NCBI RefSeq assembly: GCF_000374025.1
Contig: NZ_KB893180.1
Location: 62,001-126,000, forward strand
From: Spirosoma panaciterrae DSM 21099
GTDB taxonomy: Bacteria > Bacteroidota > Bacteroidia > Cytophagales > Spirosomataceae
Reading direction: 5' to 3'
Length of the DNA stretch: 64,000 nucleotides
The position numbers were made by a program, and so were the translations under genes. Below the pieces are notes generated by a model. The model made no database searches. It had not been told where the DNA came from and was given only the letters and a program-made list of their open reading frames with translations. Shown here one piece after another: positions 27,710-35,684 of this stretch (the first letter of the stretch is position 1; each line of letters opens with the position of its first letter).

Positions 27710-28555
27710 TCACTTCTGATACACCCGAACGTAGTCGACCTCAAATCGGGTCGGGAAGGCCGTATTCGCTGGATCGCCCCCATTATCGCCACCGATCGCC
27801 AGATTTAGCAAAATGTAATGCGGCTGGCGAAAAGGATTACTCTTCGTGCCATCTCCATTGATCGTTTCGGCTAATAAAACCTCATTCAGTAATTCGTCAT
27901 CAACATACAATCGAATGGCCGTTTCGCCCCAGTCCATCCGCCAGACATGAAATTTCCTGGCCCAATCGGGATCGTTGAAGGTATCAATCGGCTTTTTTAC
28001 GGATCGCCACTCCGCTGTATATCGTTTGGCAGTACCCCAGGCTACATTGGCCAGTAACATACTCCGGTAATATTCCATAATATCGATTTCGCCGTTAGAT
28101 GGCCATTCTCCGGCTACACCCAGCGTCCAGAAAGCAGGCCATAAACCCGAACGGACATCAATACGCCCCCGCATCTCAAATCGTCCATATTGCCAGCTAT
28201 GCAGACCCCGCGTATGTAAACTTGCCGCAGTGTAGTCGATACTCGGGCGGTTGGTCTGCCAATCGGTGCTAGTTGGCCGATACATCGGATTCGGCTTTTG
28301 CTCCCGTCGTCCTTCAATAATCAGTAGTCCATTTTCGCAGCGGGCGTTTTCGGGCTGATACCACTGGATTTCATGATTCCGAACAAAGCCTTTTTCAAAC
28401 GACCAGTTTTTAGGATTTGGAGGGCCATTCGTTTCAAACTCATCACTCCATACTAATTTCCAGTCTGTAGCAGGCTTGTCAGGTGAACGTATAGATTGGC
28501 TAAAACCAGCCAGACTGATCAGAATAGCGATGGATAGGCCTAGCAGACGGTTCAT
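27710..28555 (-). CDS. GH16-family beta-glucanase (laminarinase-like)
   Basis: 281 residues with signal peptide MNRLLGLSIAILISLAGFSQ; ATG at 28555 preferred over the one five codons earlier. The GH16 jelly-roll signature is intact: WPSNGEIDIMEYYRS, with nucleophile, supporting Asp and acid/base in E-I-D-I-M-E. Further support: DWKLVWSDEFETNGPPNPKNW, YTAASLHTRGLHSWQYGRFEMRGRI, FHVWRMDWGETAIRLYVDDELL, and FEVDYVRVYQK. Likely cleaves beta-1,3 or mixed-linkage glucans. It is at the head of the GH16-GH39 pair. A 33-bp palindrome lies just upstream. Confidence 0.93.
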   Translation of the reverse strand: MNRLLGLSIAILISLAGFSQSIRSPDKPATDWKLVWSDEFETNGPPNPKNWSFEKGFVRNHEIQWYQPENARCENGLLIIEGRREQKPNPMYRPTSTDWQTNRPSIDYTAASLHTRGLHSWQYGRFEMRGRIDVRSGLWPAFWTLGVAGEWPSNGEIDIMEYYRSMLLANVAWGTAKRYTAEWRSVKKPIDTFNDPDWARKFHVWRMDWGETAIRLYVDDELLNEVLLAETINGDGTKSNPFRQPHYILLNLAIGGDNGGDPANTAFPTRFEVDYVRVYQK

Positions 28556-28597
28556 AGAGGCAATTTTCAACGTTAAGAGCCTGTTTAAATTAAGACA

Positions 28598-28684
28598 TTT
28601 TTGTCATTGCGACGCAGGAGCAATCTTCGGGTACTCCTAAAAAGGATTGCTCCGAAGATTGCTCCTGCGTCGCAATGACAAAAA
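28598..28684. repeat. Perfect 33-bp palindrome of the GTCATTGCGA type
   Basis: Arms 28598-28630 and 28652-28684 are perfectly complementary around a 21-nt loop. Arm core: GTCATTGCGACGCAGGAGC. A looser outer pair (AGAGCCTGT at 28577 and ACAGGTTCT at 28697) encloses it. Elements containing GTCATTGCGA next to AGCAATC are found widely in bacterial genomes as REP-like repeats. It sits between GH16 and the aldehyde dehydrogenase. Confidence 0.9.
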
Positions 28685-28740
28685 ATACGCTTACTACAGG
28701 TTCTAATGCATCTCACTAGATAGTTGATCTAAAATGATAC

Positions 28741-28801
28741 ATCCCGGCAAAGAAGCCCCTCTAACATGCGCCATGCTGAGATCCCTCCTTCGCCGGGATG
28801 A
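28741..28801. repeat. Second REP-like inverted repeat (CATCCCGGC)
   Basis: CATCCCGGC at 28741-28749 pairs with GCCGGGATG at 28793-28801. The right side reads GATCCCTCCTTCGCCGGGAT followed by GAC and an A-run, a layout also common in REP-like elements. It lies 60 bases from the previous palindrome, so two repeat types are stacked in one intergenic space. Confidence 0.65.
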
Positions 28802-28846
28802 CAAAAAAATCGGCTGAACCCCTTCAGAAAGAAGGGTCCCAATGAC

Positions 28847-30409
28847 TTACTCATTCGTAAACTTTCCATTCACCAACCGCCAGATGTGCAATGGATTGGC
28901 GGCTTTTAGCTCATCGGGAAGCAGGGCGTCCGGGAAGTTCTGGTAACAAACAGGCCGAGCAAAGCGAAGTATAGCATTTGTACCCACCGATGTAGAACGC
29001 GAATCGGTTGTGGCCGGATAAGGACCACCGTGCTGCATCGCATGGCTCACCTCTACACCCGTTGGAAACCCGTTGATCAGCAACCGCCCAACTTTCTGCT
29101 CCAGAATTTCCAGTAAGTCGGCATACTCCAGTAATTCGTCGTCGGTGCCGTAAACGGTAGCCGTCAGGTGACCCTCCAGTCCTTTTGCTACAGCCAGCAA
29201 CTCATCACGGCTTCCGGCTTCGACCACAACACTGCTTGGGCCAAATACTTCTTCGGCAATGGCTGGATTGGCCAATAAAGCTTCGGCCGTGGTCGTCAGT
29301 AAGGTTGGCGTACCGTTAGCGAAGCTTTCTGCACTCGTTGCCTGCGCCACAACCTGAACCCCTTCTGTACTACCCAGTTTGCCGAGTCCGTTCACAAACG
29401 CCTGCTGAATACCCTGGGTTAACATCGTAGCGGGTTGGCTACCCGCTACAACCTGACTGGCTTCCTTTAAAAACGCCTGTGATTCGGGCGATTGCTGAAC
29501 GATGGCTAGGCCAGGATTGGTGCAGAATTGCCCTACCCCTAACGTAACGGAAGACACATATCCCTGCGCAATAGCACTTCCTTTCTCTTTCAACAGTTTG
29601 GGCAAAAAGAAAACCGGGTTTGTACTCCCCATTTCGGCATAGACCGGAATCGGTTCGTGTCGTCGGGCAGCGGCATCGAAGAGTGCTTTGCCACCTCGCC
29701 AGGAACCCGTAAAACCAATGGCTTTAATGGCCGGATGCTCTACGATAGCCATCCCGACAGCCACTGTACGACCCTGAACCAGCGAGAACGTACCGGCAGG
29801 TAATCCGCACACCTCAACGGCCCGACTAATAGCATCACCAACGAGTTGAGAGGTACCCGGATGCGCCGGATGGCCTTTTACCACAACCGGACAACCAGCC
29901 GCCAGAGCCGAAGCGGTATCGCCACCAGCCACTGAAAACGCCAGCGGAAAGTTGCTGGCACCAAAAACGCCAACCGGACCCAGTGGGCGCAACATATTCC
30001 GGAGGTCAGGGCGAGGCAATGGCTGGCGGTCTGGCAAGGCTGTATCGATACGGGCATTTACCCAGGAGCCTTCGCGCAGGTATTCGGCAAACAGCCGTAA
30101 CTGACCCGTGGTGCGGCCACGCTCGCCCGTCAGTCGGGCAAGTGGCAAGCCCGATTCAGCCTGTGCCCGATTGAGCAACTCATCACCTAATGCTTCAATT
30201 TCGGTAGCAATCTGCTCCAGAAACTTCGCTTTCTCGGCACCTGATTTTCTGCGATATTCGGTAAATGCTTCGGCCGCCCGTTCACAGGCCTGGGCTACTT
30301 CAGTAGCTGTTGCTTCCTGAAAATCTCCCGGCAAAGGTTGTCCAGTGGCGGGATTGATACCCTGAAACAAATCGGGGGTGGAAGGCATAACCGTTGTCAA
30401 GTCAAGCAT
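28847..30409 (-). CDS. Alpha-ketoglutarate semialdehyde dehydrogenase (NADP+-type ALDH)
   Basis: 520 residues from the ATG at 30409; frames extending to 30484 add a hydrophobic segment overlapping the upstream gene. ALDH-fold enzyme of the long KGSADH group (DLFQGINPATGQPLPG; GPVGVFGASNFPLAFSVAGGDTASALAAG). The catalytic Cys is in GVGQFCTNPG; the general-base Glu is in PVYAEMGSTNP. It oxidises 2,5-dioxopentanoate to alpha-ketoglutarate, the last step of hydroxyproline and of pentonate or hexarate oxidative pathways. Its place at the end of the hydroxyproline cluster assigns it to that pathway. Confidence 0.9.
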   Translation of the reverse strand: MLDLTTVMPSTPDLFQGINPATGQPLPGDFQEATATEVAQACERAAEAFTEYRRKSGAEKAKFLEQIATEIEALGDELLNRAQAESGLPLARLTGERGRTTGQLRLFAEYLREGSWVNARIDTALPDRQPLPRPDLRNMLRPLGPVGVFGASNFPLAFSVAGGDTASALAAGCPVVVKGHPAHPGTSQLVGDAISRAVEVCGLPAGTFSLVQGRTVAVGMAIVEHPAIKAIGFTGSWRGGKALFDAAARRHEPIPVYAEMGSTNPVFFLPKLLKEKGSAIAQGYVSSVTLGVGQFCTNPGLAIVQQSPESQAFLKEASQVVAGSQPATMLTQGIQQAFVNGLGKLGSTEGVQVVAQATSAESFANGTPTLLTTTAEALLANPAIAEEVFGPSSVVVEAGSRDELLAVAKGLEGHLTATVYGTDDELLEYADLLEILEQKVGRLLINGFPTGVEVSHAMQHGGPYPATTDSRSTSVGTNAILRFARPVCYQNFPDALLPDELKAANPLHIWRLVNGKFTNE

Positions 30410-30464
30410 AAAAAATAAAATAAAATACGTGGGTACTTTGGGGCTTACGATTCCTGTAAGCCTA

Positions 30465-32219
30465 TCAACGTGCTGCTGATTCAACAGCGTAGAATCGCCA
30501 ATTAGTTTTAAAATCTTTCTCTAATTTCTGATTAGTAAGAATGGCCCGAACCATTTCTACTGGCATCGAATTGAGCTGCATCACCGCGTCGTGGTACTGC
30601 TTGTAAGACATTTTTCCACTGTCGACCAGTTCTTTTTTCAATGCCCAGAATTGAAATGCACCTGTCATATACGCCAGTTGATACAACGGTGGGTAACCGC
30701 CAACAAACGACCGACGCACCTCGCCTTCGGCATTGGCCCGCTCGTGTCCGACCCGATCAACCAGAAAGTCGATGCATTGCTGGGGCGACCATTGACCGAG
30801 ATGATAATTGAGCGAGAAGATAATGCGGGCGCACCGATGCATCCGCCAGAATAGCATACCGATCCGGTCTTCCGGCGATCGGGGAAAGCCCTGGTCCCAC
30901 AGGACCATTTCCCAATACAAAGCCCAGCCTTCAATCCAGAATGGGGTATCGAACTGGCGGTATACTTTATACCGATTGTTCATAAAACCCTGTAAATGAT
31001 GCCCGGCAATAAGTTCATGATGAACCGTAGCGCGGGAAAAATGGGGGTTATTTCCACGCATACTCATCAGTTTATCTGCGTGCGACATATCGCTGGTTGG
31101 GTAGGAAATAAGCAACTGTTCGCCACCCAGAAAAAATGGAGCTACCCGCTGGCGCTCGGGCGACATCATGTTCATGCGCCAGGTTTCTTCGGCCAGTGGG
31201 GGAATCGTAATCAGGTCTTTCGCTTTCAGAAAGGCAATGGATTCGTTGTACAACCCCAGAATCATTTCGGGCTGTTCGCCAATGGGAACGTAGGTGTTTT
31301 TGATCTTCTCCTGTGCCGCTTTCCAGTTATCGCCAAACCCCATTTCGCGCGATGCTTTCAGCAGTTCGCGGTCGCACCAGGCGAATTCTTTGTTGGCAAT
31401 TTCGATCAGTTCTTCCGGCGAATACGGGATCATTTCGACCTGCAACTGGCGGATCAACTCGGTGCGGCCAACGGCCACCCCAGCTATGCCACTGCCATCG
31501 TCTTTAGTAGGTGCGGCTTCTTTCGCCTTTTTCTGAAAAAACCGAACATACGCGTTCAGCAGGCTATCGGCTCTGGGATAGGGCTTCTCCATCCACCAGC
31601 TAAAGGTCGGGTCATAGGCATTATAAAACGTATAAACACTCTTTAAAGCCTGTTGTACGCCCTGAGCCGTTGATTCTGCGCGTCGTACCAAAGCCGGGTC
31701 CAGCTTACCACTTTTCTCGACTTCTTTCTGAGCCGCCACGATCTGCGGCCCCAATGCATTCAGGTTCGCAGCCAACGCCTGTGCATTGAGAACATGCCCC
31801 CTCCTGCGCAGCTTTTCAACGGCATAGATCGAGTCGGCAAAAGGAAACCATGATTTTATGGAAGCTCGCTCTTCAGCTTCCTGATGCAGCTTATACATTT
31901 CCTGCTGTAGGTTTCGCCGGAACAACAGGTAATCGACCCGGCTATCGGTGGTCATTCGGTCGAAATCCAGCTTCTGAAGTTTCTCCAGATACTCGTTGTG
32001 TAGCTTTTGAAATCGCTCCCGTCGTTCGGGCGAACCAGTTATGGTATAGAATCGACTCAGACTGCCATAATCCGCATCGTACTGGGTCAGCAGATGATGC
32101 ACATCGCTGGTTTGCGGATTGATTGCTTTGAGATAAGCAGGTTGGCCATTCGCTTCCGGCAAAGCAATGGTCATACAAACGGCAACAACGATCAGACGTA
32201 GAGGTTTCAGGGATGGCAT
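30465..32219 (-). CDS. DUF885 family, putative metallo-carboxypeptidase, exported
   Basis: 584 residues from the ATG at 32219, which begins a signal peptide (MPSLKPLRLIVVAVCMTIAL then PEANG). DUF885 members resemble zinc peptidases; the motif here is VHHELIAGHHLQGFMNNRY, with HExxxHH-like zinc ligands, then PFWIEGWALYWEMVLWDQGF with the third ligand Glu. The N-terminal helical part fits the family. The protein is probably periplasmic. It lies between the hydroxyproline dehydrogenase and semialdehyde dehydrogenase genes on the same strand, so it may release hydroxyproline from peptides. The family function is established only in outline; the peptide substrate is inference. Confidence 0.82.
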   Translation of the reverse strand: MPSLKPLRLIVVAVCMTIALPEANGQPAYLKAINPQTSDVHHLLTQYDADYGSLSRFYTITGSPERRERFQKLHNEYLEKLQKLDFDRMTTDSRVDYLLFRRNLQQEMYKLHQEAEERASIKSWFPFADSIYAVEKLRRRGHVLNAQALAANLNALGPQIVAAQKEVEKSGKLDPALVRRAESTAQGVQQALKSVYTFYNAYDPTFSWWMEKPYPRADSLLNAYVRFFQKKAKEAAPTKDDGSGIAGVAVGRTELIRQLQVEMIPYSPEELIEIANKEFAWCDRELLKASREMGFGDNWKAAQEKIKNTYVPIGEQPEMILGLYNESIAFLKAKDLITIPPLAEETWRMNMMSPERQRVAPFFLGGEQLLISYPTSDMSHADKLMSMRGNNPHFSRATVHHELIAGHHLQGFMNNRYKVYRQFDTPFWIEGWALYWEMVLWDQGFPRSPEDRIGMLFWRMHRCARIIFSLNYHLGQWSPQQCIDFLVDRVGHERANAEGEVRRSFVGGYPPLYQLAYMTGAFQFWALKKELVDSGKMSYKQYHDAVMQLNSMPVEMVRAILTNQKLEKDFKTNWRFYAVESAAR

Positions 32220-32253
32220 GATGTGTATGAGGATTGTAAAAACCGTCAACTCA

Positions 32254-33498
32254 TTAAGCAAAACGATCTGGTTGGAAAGCGGTTGTATCCATACTTTGGC
32301 GCGAATTGTCAATCAACTCACTGACCAGCTTCCCGGTGACAGGCCCCAGACTAACGCCCATCATGCCGTGTCCGGTCGCCAGCACCACATTGTCGTACCG
32401 AGCGGCCCGGCCCAGATAGGGCAACCCATCGGGTGAGCAGGGGCGCAAGCCACGCCAAACCGAATCAGCAACGGGCATAGCCACCGGGATATCAGGATAA
32501 TACTGATTAATGGCATCAGCAATTCCCCGAACCCGGTTCATATTCACCCGCAAATCCGTACCCGCTACCTCAAGCGTACCAGCAAAGCGCAGGTCAGTTC
32601 CTATGGGAGTTGCAGTAGCGCGTGCTTCCAGCATGATAGCAGGTATCTGGATGGCATTTGTCGTACCAGGCAGCATAAAACTATATCCTTTCCCGCCTTG
32701 TAACGGCAACTGTAGGCCGAGTTGCTGCGCAATACCTGGCGACCAGGCCCCTCCGGCAATAACAACTTCATCCACATCGAATGAACCCCGCGCATGAATA
32801 GTCGTCACCCGGGAACCCGACGTACCAAATCCCGTAACCGGATGGTTTTCCAAAATCGCCACCCCTTCCTGACGTAGATAAGTAACCAGAGCTCCCATCA
32901 GTTCGTTGGGGTTCAGATGCGCATCGCCGGGATAATACACCGCTCCCTGCACCGTGACCCGTACATGCGGCTCCATCTCCTGCACCTGCTTGCCATTCAG
33001 GATTTGGGCTTCAACCCCAGCATGATTGGCGATTTCGGCCTCCTCGGCCATCTCTTTCTCAGCAGCCGCCGTTTTGTACAGCATAAACAAGCCCCGTTCC
33101 TGCCATCCGAAGGAGAGGCCATCGTGGGTAGCCAGGTCCTGATAAAGCCGTTTGCTCAGGAAACTAAGATCTCGCAGCACCGGAATCGACCGCTCCACAT
33201 GCGCGGGCGTCGAATGTTTATAGAACAGCCATCCCCAGCGCATCAGATCAGCATCGAGCCGGGGTTTGACATAAAACGGGCTGGTCGATTTCAGCATCCA
33301 TTGCAACCCTTTGGCTATCATACCGGGCTGAGCCAGAGGCACTATATGACTCGGTACAATCATGCCGGCATTGCCAAAAGAGCAGCCATTAGCAATAGAC
33401 GCCTGTTCAAACAACGTTACCTTATGCCCCGCTTTATGCAGATAGTAAGCTGAACAAAGGCCAATAATTCCTCCACCGATTATACCAACGTGCGACAT
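32254..33498 (-). CDS. FAD-dependent cis-4-hydroxy-D-proline dehydrogenase (DadA-like)
   Basis: 414 residues of the DAO/DadA flavoprotein family. The N-terminal dinucleotide motif is GIIGGGIIGLCSAYYL, with the Glu that binds ribose at the end of VTLFEQA. The C-terminal flavin-contact strand is LVLATGHGMMGVSLGP-like (ATGHGMMGVSLGPVTGKLVSELI). Amino-acid substrates are oxidised at the alpha carbon. With an adjacent 4-hydroxyproline epimerase and DHDPS-family deaminase, D-hydroxyproline is the likely substrate. The start codon lies immediately after a YGAAAGAG palindrome. Confidence 0.88.
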   Translation of the reverse strand: MSHVGIIGGGIIGLCSAYYLHKAGHKVTLFEQASIANGCSFGNAGMIVPSHIVPLAQPGMIAKGLQWMLKSTSPFYVKPRLDADLMRWGWLFYKHSTPAHVERSIPVLRDLSFLSKRLYQDLATHDGLSFGWQERGLFMLYKTAAAEKEMAEEAEIANHAGVEAQILNGKQVQEMEPHVRVTVQGAVYYPGDAHLNPNELMGALVTYLRQEGVAILENHPVTGFGTSGSRVTTIHARGSFDVDEVVIAGGAWSPGIAQQLGLQLPLQGGKGYSFMLPGTTNAIQIPAIMLEARATATPIGTDLRFAGTLEVAGTDLRVNMNRVRGIADAINQYYPDIPVAMPVADSVWRGLRPCSPDGLPYLGRAARYDNVVLATGHGMMGVSLGPVTGKLVSELIDNSRQSMDTTAFQPDRFA

Positions 33499-33500
33499 TT

Positions 33501-33600
33501 TTTAAAGAGTGAAAGAGTGAAAGAGTGAAAGAGTGTGGTCCGGCATTCCGGCTGGCGTATCAATTTCGCTCATTCACTCTTTCATTCTTTCGCTCTTTAT
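33501..33600. repeat. YGAAAGAG palindrome, copy C
   Basis: Arms 33503-33535 and 33567-33599 (33 nt) pair with four mismatches, three of which are G-T type, around a 31-nt loop. The left arm is four units of TGAAAGAG. It fills the gap between the TAA stop of the epimerase gene (33601-33603) and the ATG of the dehydrogenase (33496-33498), both leftward. The loop holds GGCTGGCGT (33550-33558), the reverse complement of a 9-mer in copy B. Confidence 0.92.
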
Positions 33601-34605
33601 TTAAATGACCTGAAATCCGTGTACATACGGGTCGTCTTCGTCCAGGATCAGGTGGTTATATCCGTAAATTCTGGCCCAGCCCTCAATACTGGGAACAATA
33701 GCGGGCTTGCCTGCCAGTTCGGTTTCGGCCTCGATACGTCCGTTGAAAATGGACCCAATAATACTCTCATGAATGAACGTATCGCCAGGCTTGAGCTTTC
33801 CTTTTGCATACCATTGCGCCATACGGGCCGAAGTCCCCGTTCCACAAGGTGAGCGGTCAATGGCCTTATCGCCGTAAAAAACCGCGTTGCGGGCCGTCGA
33901 TGTTTCGGCTAAGGTCTTGCCAGTCCAGAGAATATGGCTCAATCCTTTTATGGTTGAGTTTTCGGGGTGAACGAACGTGTACTGCTCATTCATTCGCTGA
34001 CGCATTACCCGCGCCCAGCCAATGAGTTGTTCAGCTTTGTAGTGTTCCAGACCAGGAAAATTCGGCTGCGGATCAACAATGGCGTAAAAATTACCACCAT
34101 AGGCCACATCGACGGTGAGCGTACCCAGGTCCGGGCATTCGACGGTAAGCTGTTCGGCAGCCAGATACGATTTAATGTTGGTAATTTTTACCGACGTTAC
34201 TTTCTTACCCTCCTGTCGGTATTCGGCCCGAACCAGGCCAGCCGGTACTTCCAGATTCAGAACCCCGGGAGTTTTGGGACGTATGAGGTTTTGCTCGATG
34301 GCTACGGTGACCGTACCAATCGTTCCGTGACCACACATCGGCAAACAGCCCGACGTTTCTATAAACAGCACTCCGGCATCATTGGCCGGATCGGTTGGCG
34401 GATAAAGAATACTGCCCGACATCATATCGTGGCCGCGTGGCTCGAACATAAGCCCCTGTCGAATCCAGTCGTATTCACGCAGAAAGTGCTGCCGTTTCTC
34501 GCTCATATTTTCCCCTTGCAGAAAGGGAATACTTCCCCCCGTAACGACCCGTACCGGATTGCCACAGGTGTGTGCGTCGATGCAGAAAAAATGAAATTCG
34601 GACAT
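33601..34605 (-). CDS. 4-hydroxyproline 2-epimerase (proline racemase family)
   Basis: 334 residues of the proline racemase superfamily. Two catalytic cysteines are present: C91 in PMCGHGT and C254 in SPCGTGTSARMAQW. Having both points to a true epimerase or racemase rather than trans-3-hydroxyproline dehydratase, in which the second Cys is Thr. The neighbours (dehydrogenase, deaminase, semialdehyde dehydrogenase) assign it to trans-4-hydroxy-L-proline to cis-4-hydroxy-D-proline epimerisation. Cytoplasmic. Palindromic repeats lie immediately on both sides of the gene. Confidence 0.92.
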   Translation of the reverse strand: MSEFHFFCIDAHTCGNPVRVVTGGSIPFLQGENMSEKRQHFLREYDWIRQGLMFEPRGHDMMSGSILYPPTDPANDAGVLFIETSGCLPMCGHGTIGTVTVAIEQNLIRPKTPGVLNLEVPAGLVRAEYRQEGKKVTSVKITNIKSYLAAEQLTVECPDLGTLTVDVAYGGNFYAIVDPQPNFPGLEHYKAEQLIGWARVMRQRMNEQYTFVHPENSTIKGLSHILWTGKTLAETSTARNAVFYGDKAIDRSPCGTGTSARMAQWYAKGKLKPGDTFIHESIIGSIFNGRIEAETELAGKPAIVPSIEGWARIYGYNHLILDEDDPYVHGFQVI

Positions 34606-34607
34606 GG

Positions 34608-34679
34608 TTTAAAGAGTGAAAGAGTGAAAAAGCGAAAGGGTGAAATCGCTCTTTCACTCTTTCACTCTTTCGCTCATTA
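34608..34679. repeat. YGAAAGAG palindrome, copy D, overlapping a coding end
   Basis: Arms 34610-34643 and 34646-34679 (34 nt) face each other across a two-base loop, with about six mismatches, mostly G-T type. The right arm encodes, on the minus strand, the last seven residues (MSERVKE) and the TGA stop (34654-34656) of the deaminase gene. The left arm ends two to five bases from the ATG of the epimerase gene. Confidence 0.93.
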
Positions 34680-35577
34680 GTACTGGTCGGTTTGCTAATG
34701 CTTTTTGAATAACCTCCTGAACCTGTTCGCGTTCGGCACCTATGAGCGGTAATCGGGGGGCACGTACATATTCCGACCCTATGCCTGTGGCAGTAGCTGC
34801 CAACTTGATATACTGAACCAGTTTTGGGTGAATATCCAATTCGAGTAGAGGCATGAACCAGCGGTAAATGTCGAGCGCTTCGGCAATTTGCCCCGCTTTG
34901 GCCAGTTCATAAATGGCCACCGTTTCGACAGGGAATGCATCGACCAGGCCACCTACCCAGCCGTCGCAACCAAGCAAAAGAGCTTCCAGCGCCAGGGTAT
35001 CGACTCCACCCAGCAATTTGTATCGCTCGCCAAATGCATTACGCATCCGGGTCACGTTGGTCAGATCGCGGGTCGATTCTTTAACCGCCTGAATATTGGG
35101 TAATACAGCCAGTTCCTCAAACATAGCCACCGTAGTCATGATCTTATAATCGTACGGATTATTGTAAATCATGATGGGCAGCGATGTTGACTGCGCAATC
35201 GATTTGAAGAATGTGACGGTCTCGCGGGAATCGGCGGGATAACGCATTGGGGGCAACAGCATCAGCCCATCAGCTCCGGCCTTTTCGGCTTCCTGAGCGC
35301 GGGCAATGGCCTGTTTGGTGGCCTGCTCGGCAATGTTGACCAGTACCGGCACATTTCCATCGCTTACGGCCAGAGCCGATGTCAGCAACTCAATTTTTTC
35401 GTCGTTGAGCAGCGTACTGGCTTCGCCCAGCGAACCGCCGATAATAAACCCATGTACACCCGCATCGAGCTGCGCCCGCAGATTTTTCTCAAAAAGCGGC
35501 AGGTCAAGCTGATCATCAGCCGTAAAAGGAGTCAGGAGAGCGGGATAAACACCTTCCCAGCGTACAGAAACATTCAT
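34654..35577 (-). CDS. 1-pyrroline-4-hydroxy-2-carboxylate deaminase (DHDPS family)
   Basis: 307 residues of the dihydrodipicolinate synthase/N-acetylneuraminate lyase family. The Schiff-base Lys is K166 in NIQAVKESTRD; Tyr138 in IMIYNNPYDY is the proton relay; the GGSLGEAST loop binds the carboxylate. In this gene cluster the expected reaction is deamination of 1-pyrroline-4-hydroxy-2-carboxylate to alpha-ketoglutarate semialdehyde, not lysine synthesis. The last seven codons come from the palindromic repeat that separates it from the epimerase gene. Confidence 0.88.
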   Translation of the reverse strand: MNVSVRWEGVYPALLTPFTADDQLDLPLFEKNLRAQLDAGVHGFIIGGSLGEASTLLNDEKIELLTSALAVSDGNVPVLVNIAEQATKQAIARAQEAEKAGADGLMLLPPMRYPADSRETVTFFKSIAQSTSLPIMIYNNPYDYKIMTTVAMFEELAVLPNIQAVKESTRDLTNVTRMRNAFGERYKLLGGVDTLALEALLLGCDGWVGGLVDAFPVETVAIYELAKAGQIAEALDIYRWFMPLLELDIHPKLVQYIKLAATATGIGSEYVRAPRLPLIGAEREQVQEVIQKALANRPVLMSERVKE

Positions 35578-35684
35578 GAATCAGAGGGGATCAAGTTGAA
35601 GAACCAAAGTTGCGAATTCTGCGAAATATTTCATGTCTTATCGACACAAATCCCGCAGAACCACAGAAAAAGGGTCGTATTCTT

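Noticed and set aside
33967..34680. Rightward frame of 237 codons antisense to the epimerase, ending in palindrome-encoded residues
   Set aside because: Antisense to a gene with intact catalytic residues. The repeat-derived tail explains its apparent length.
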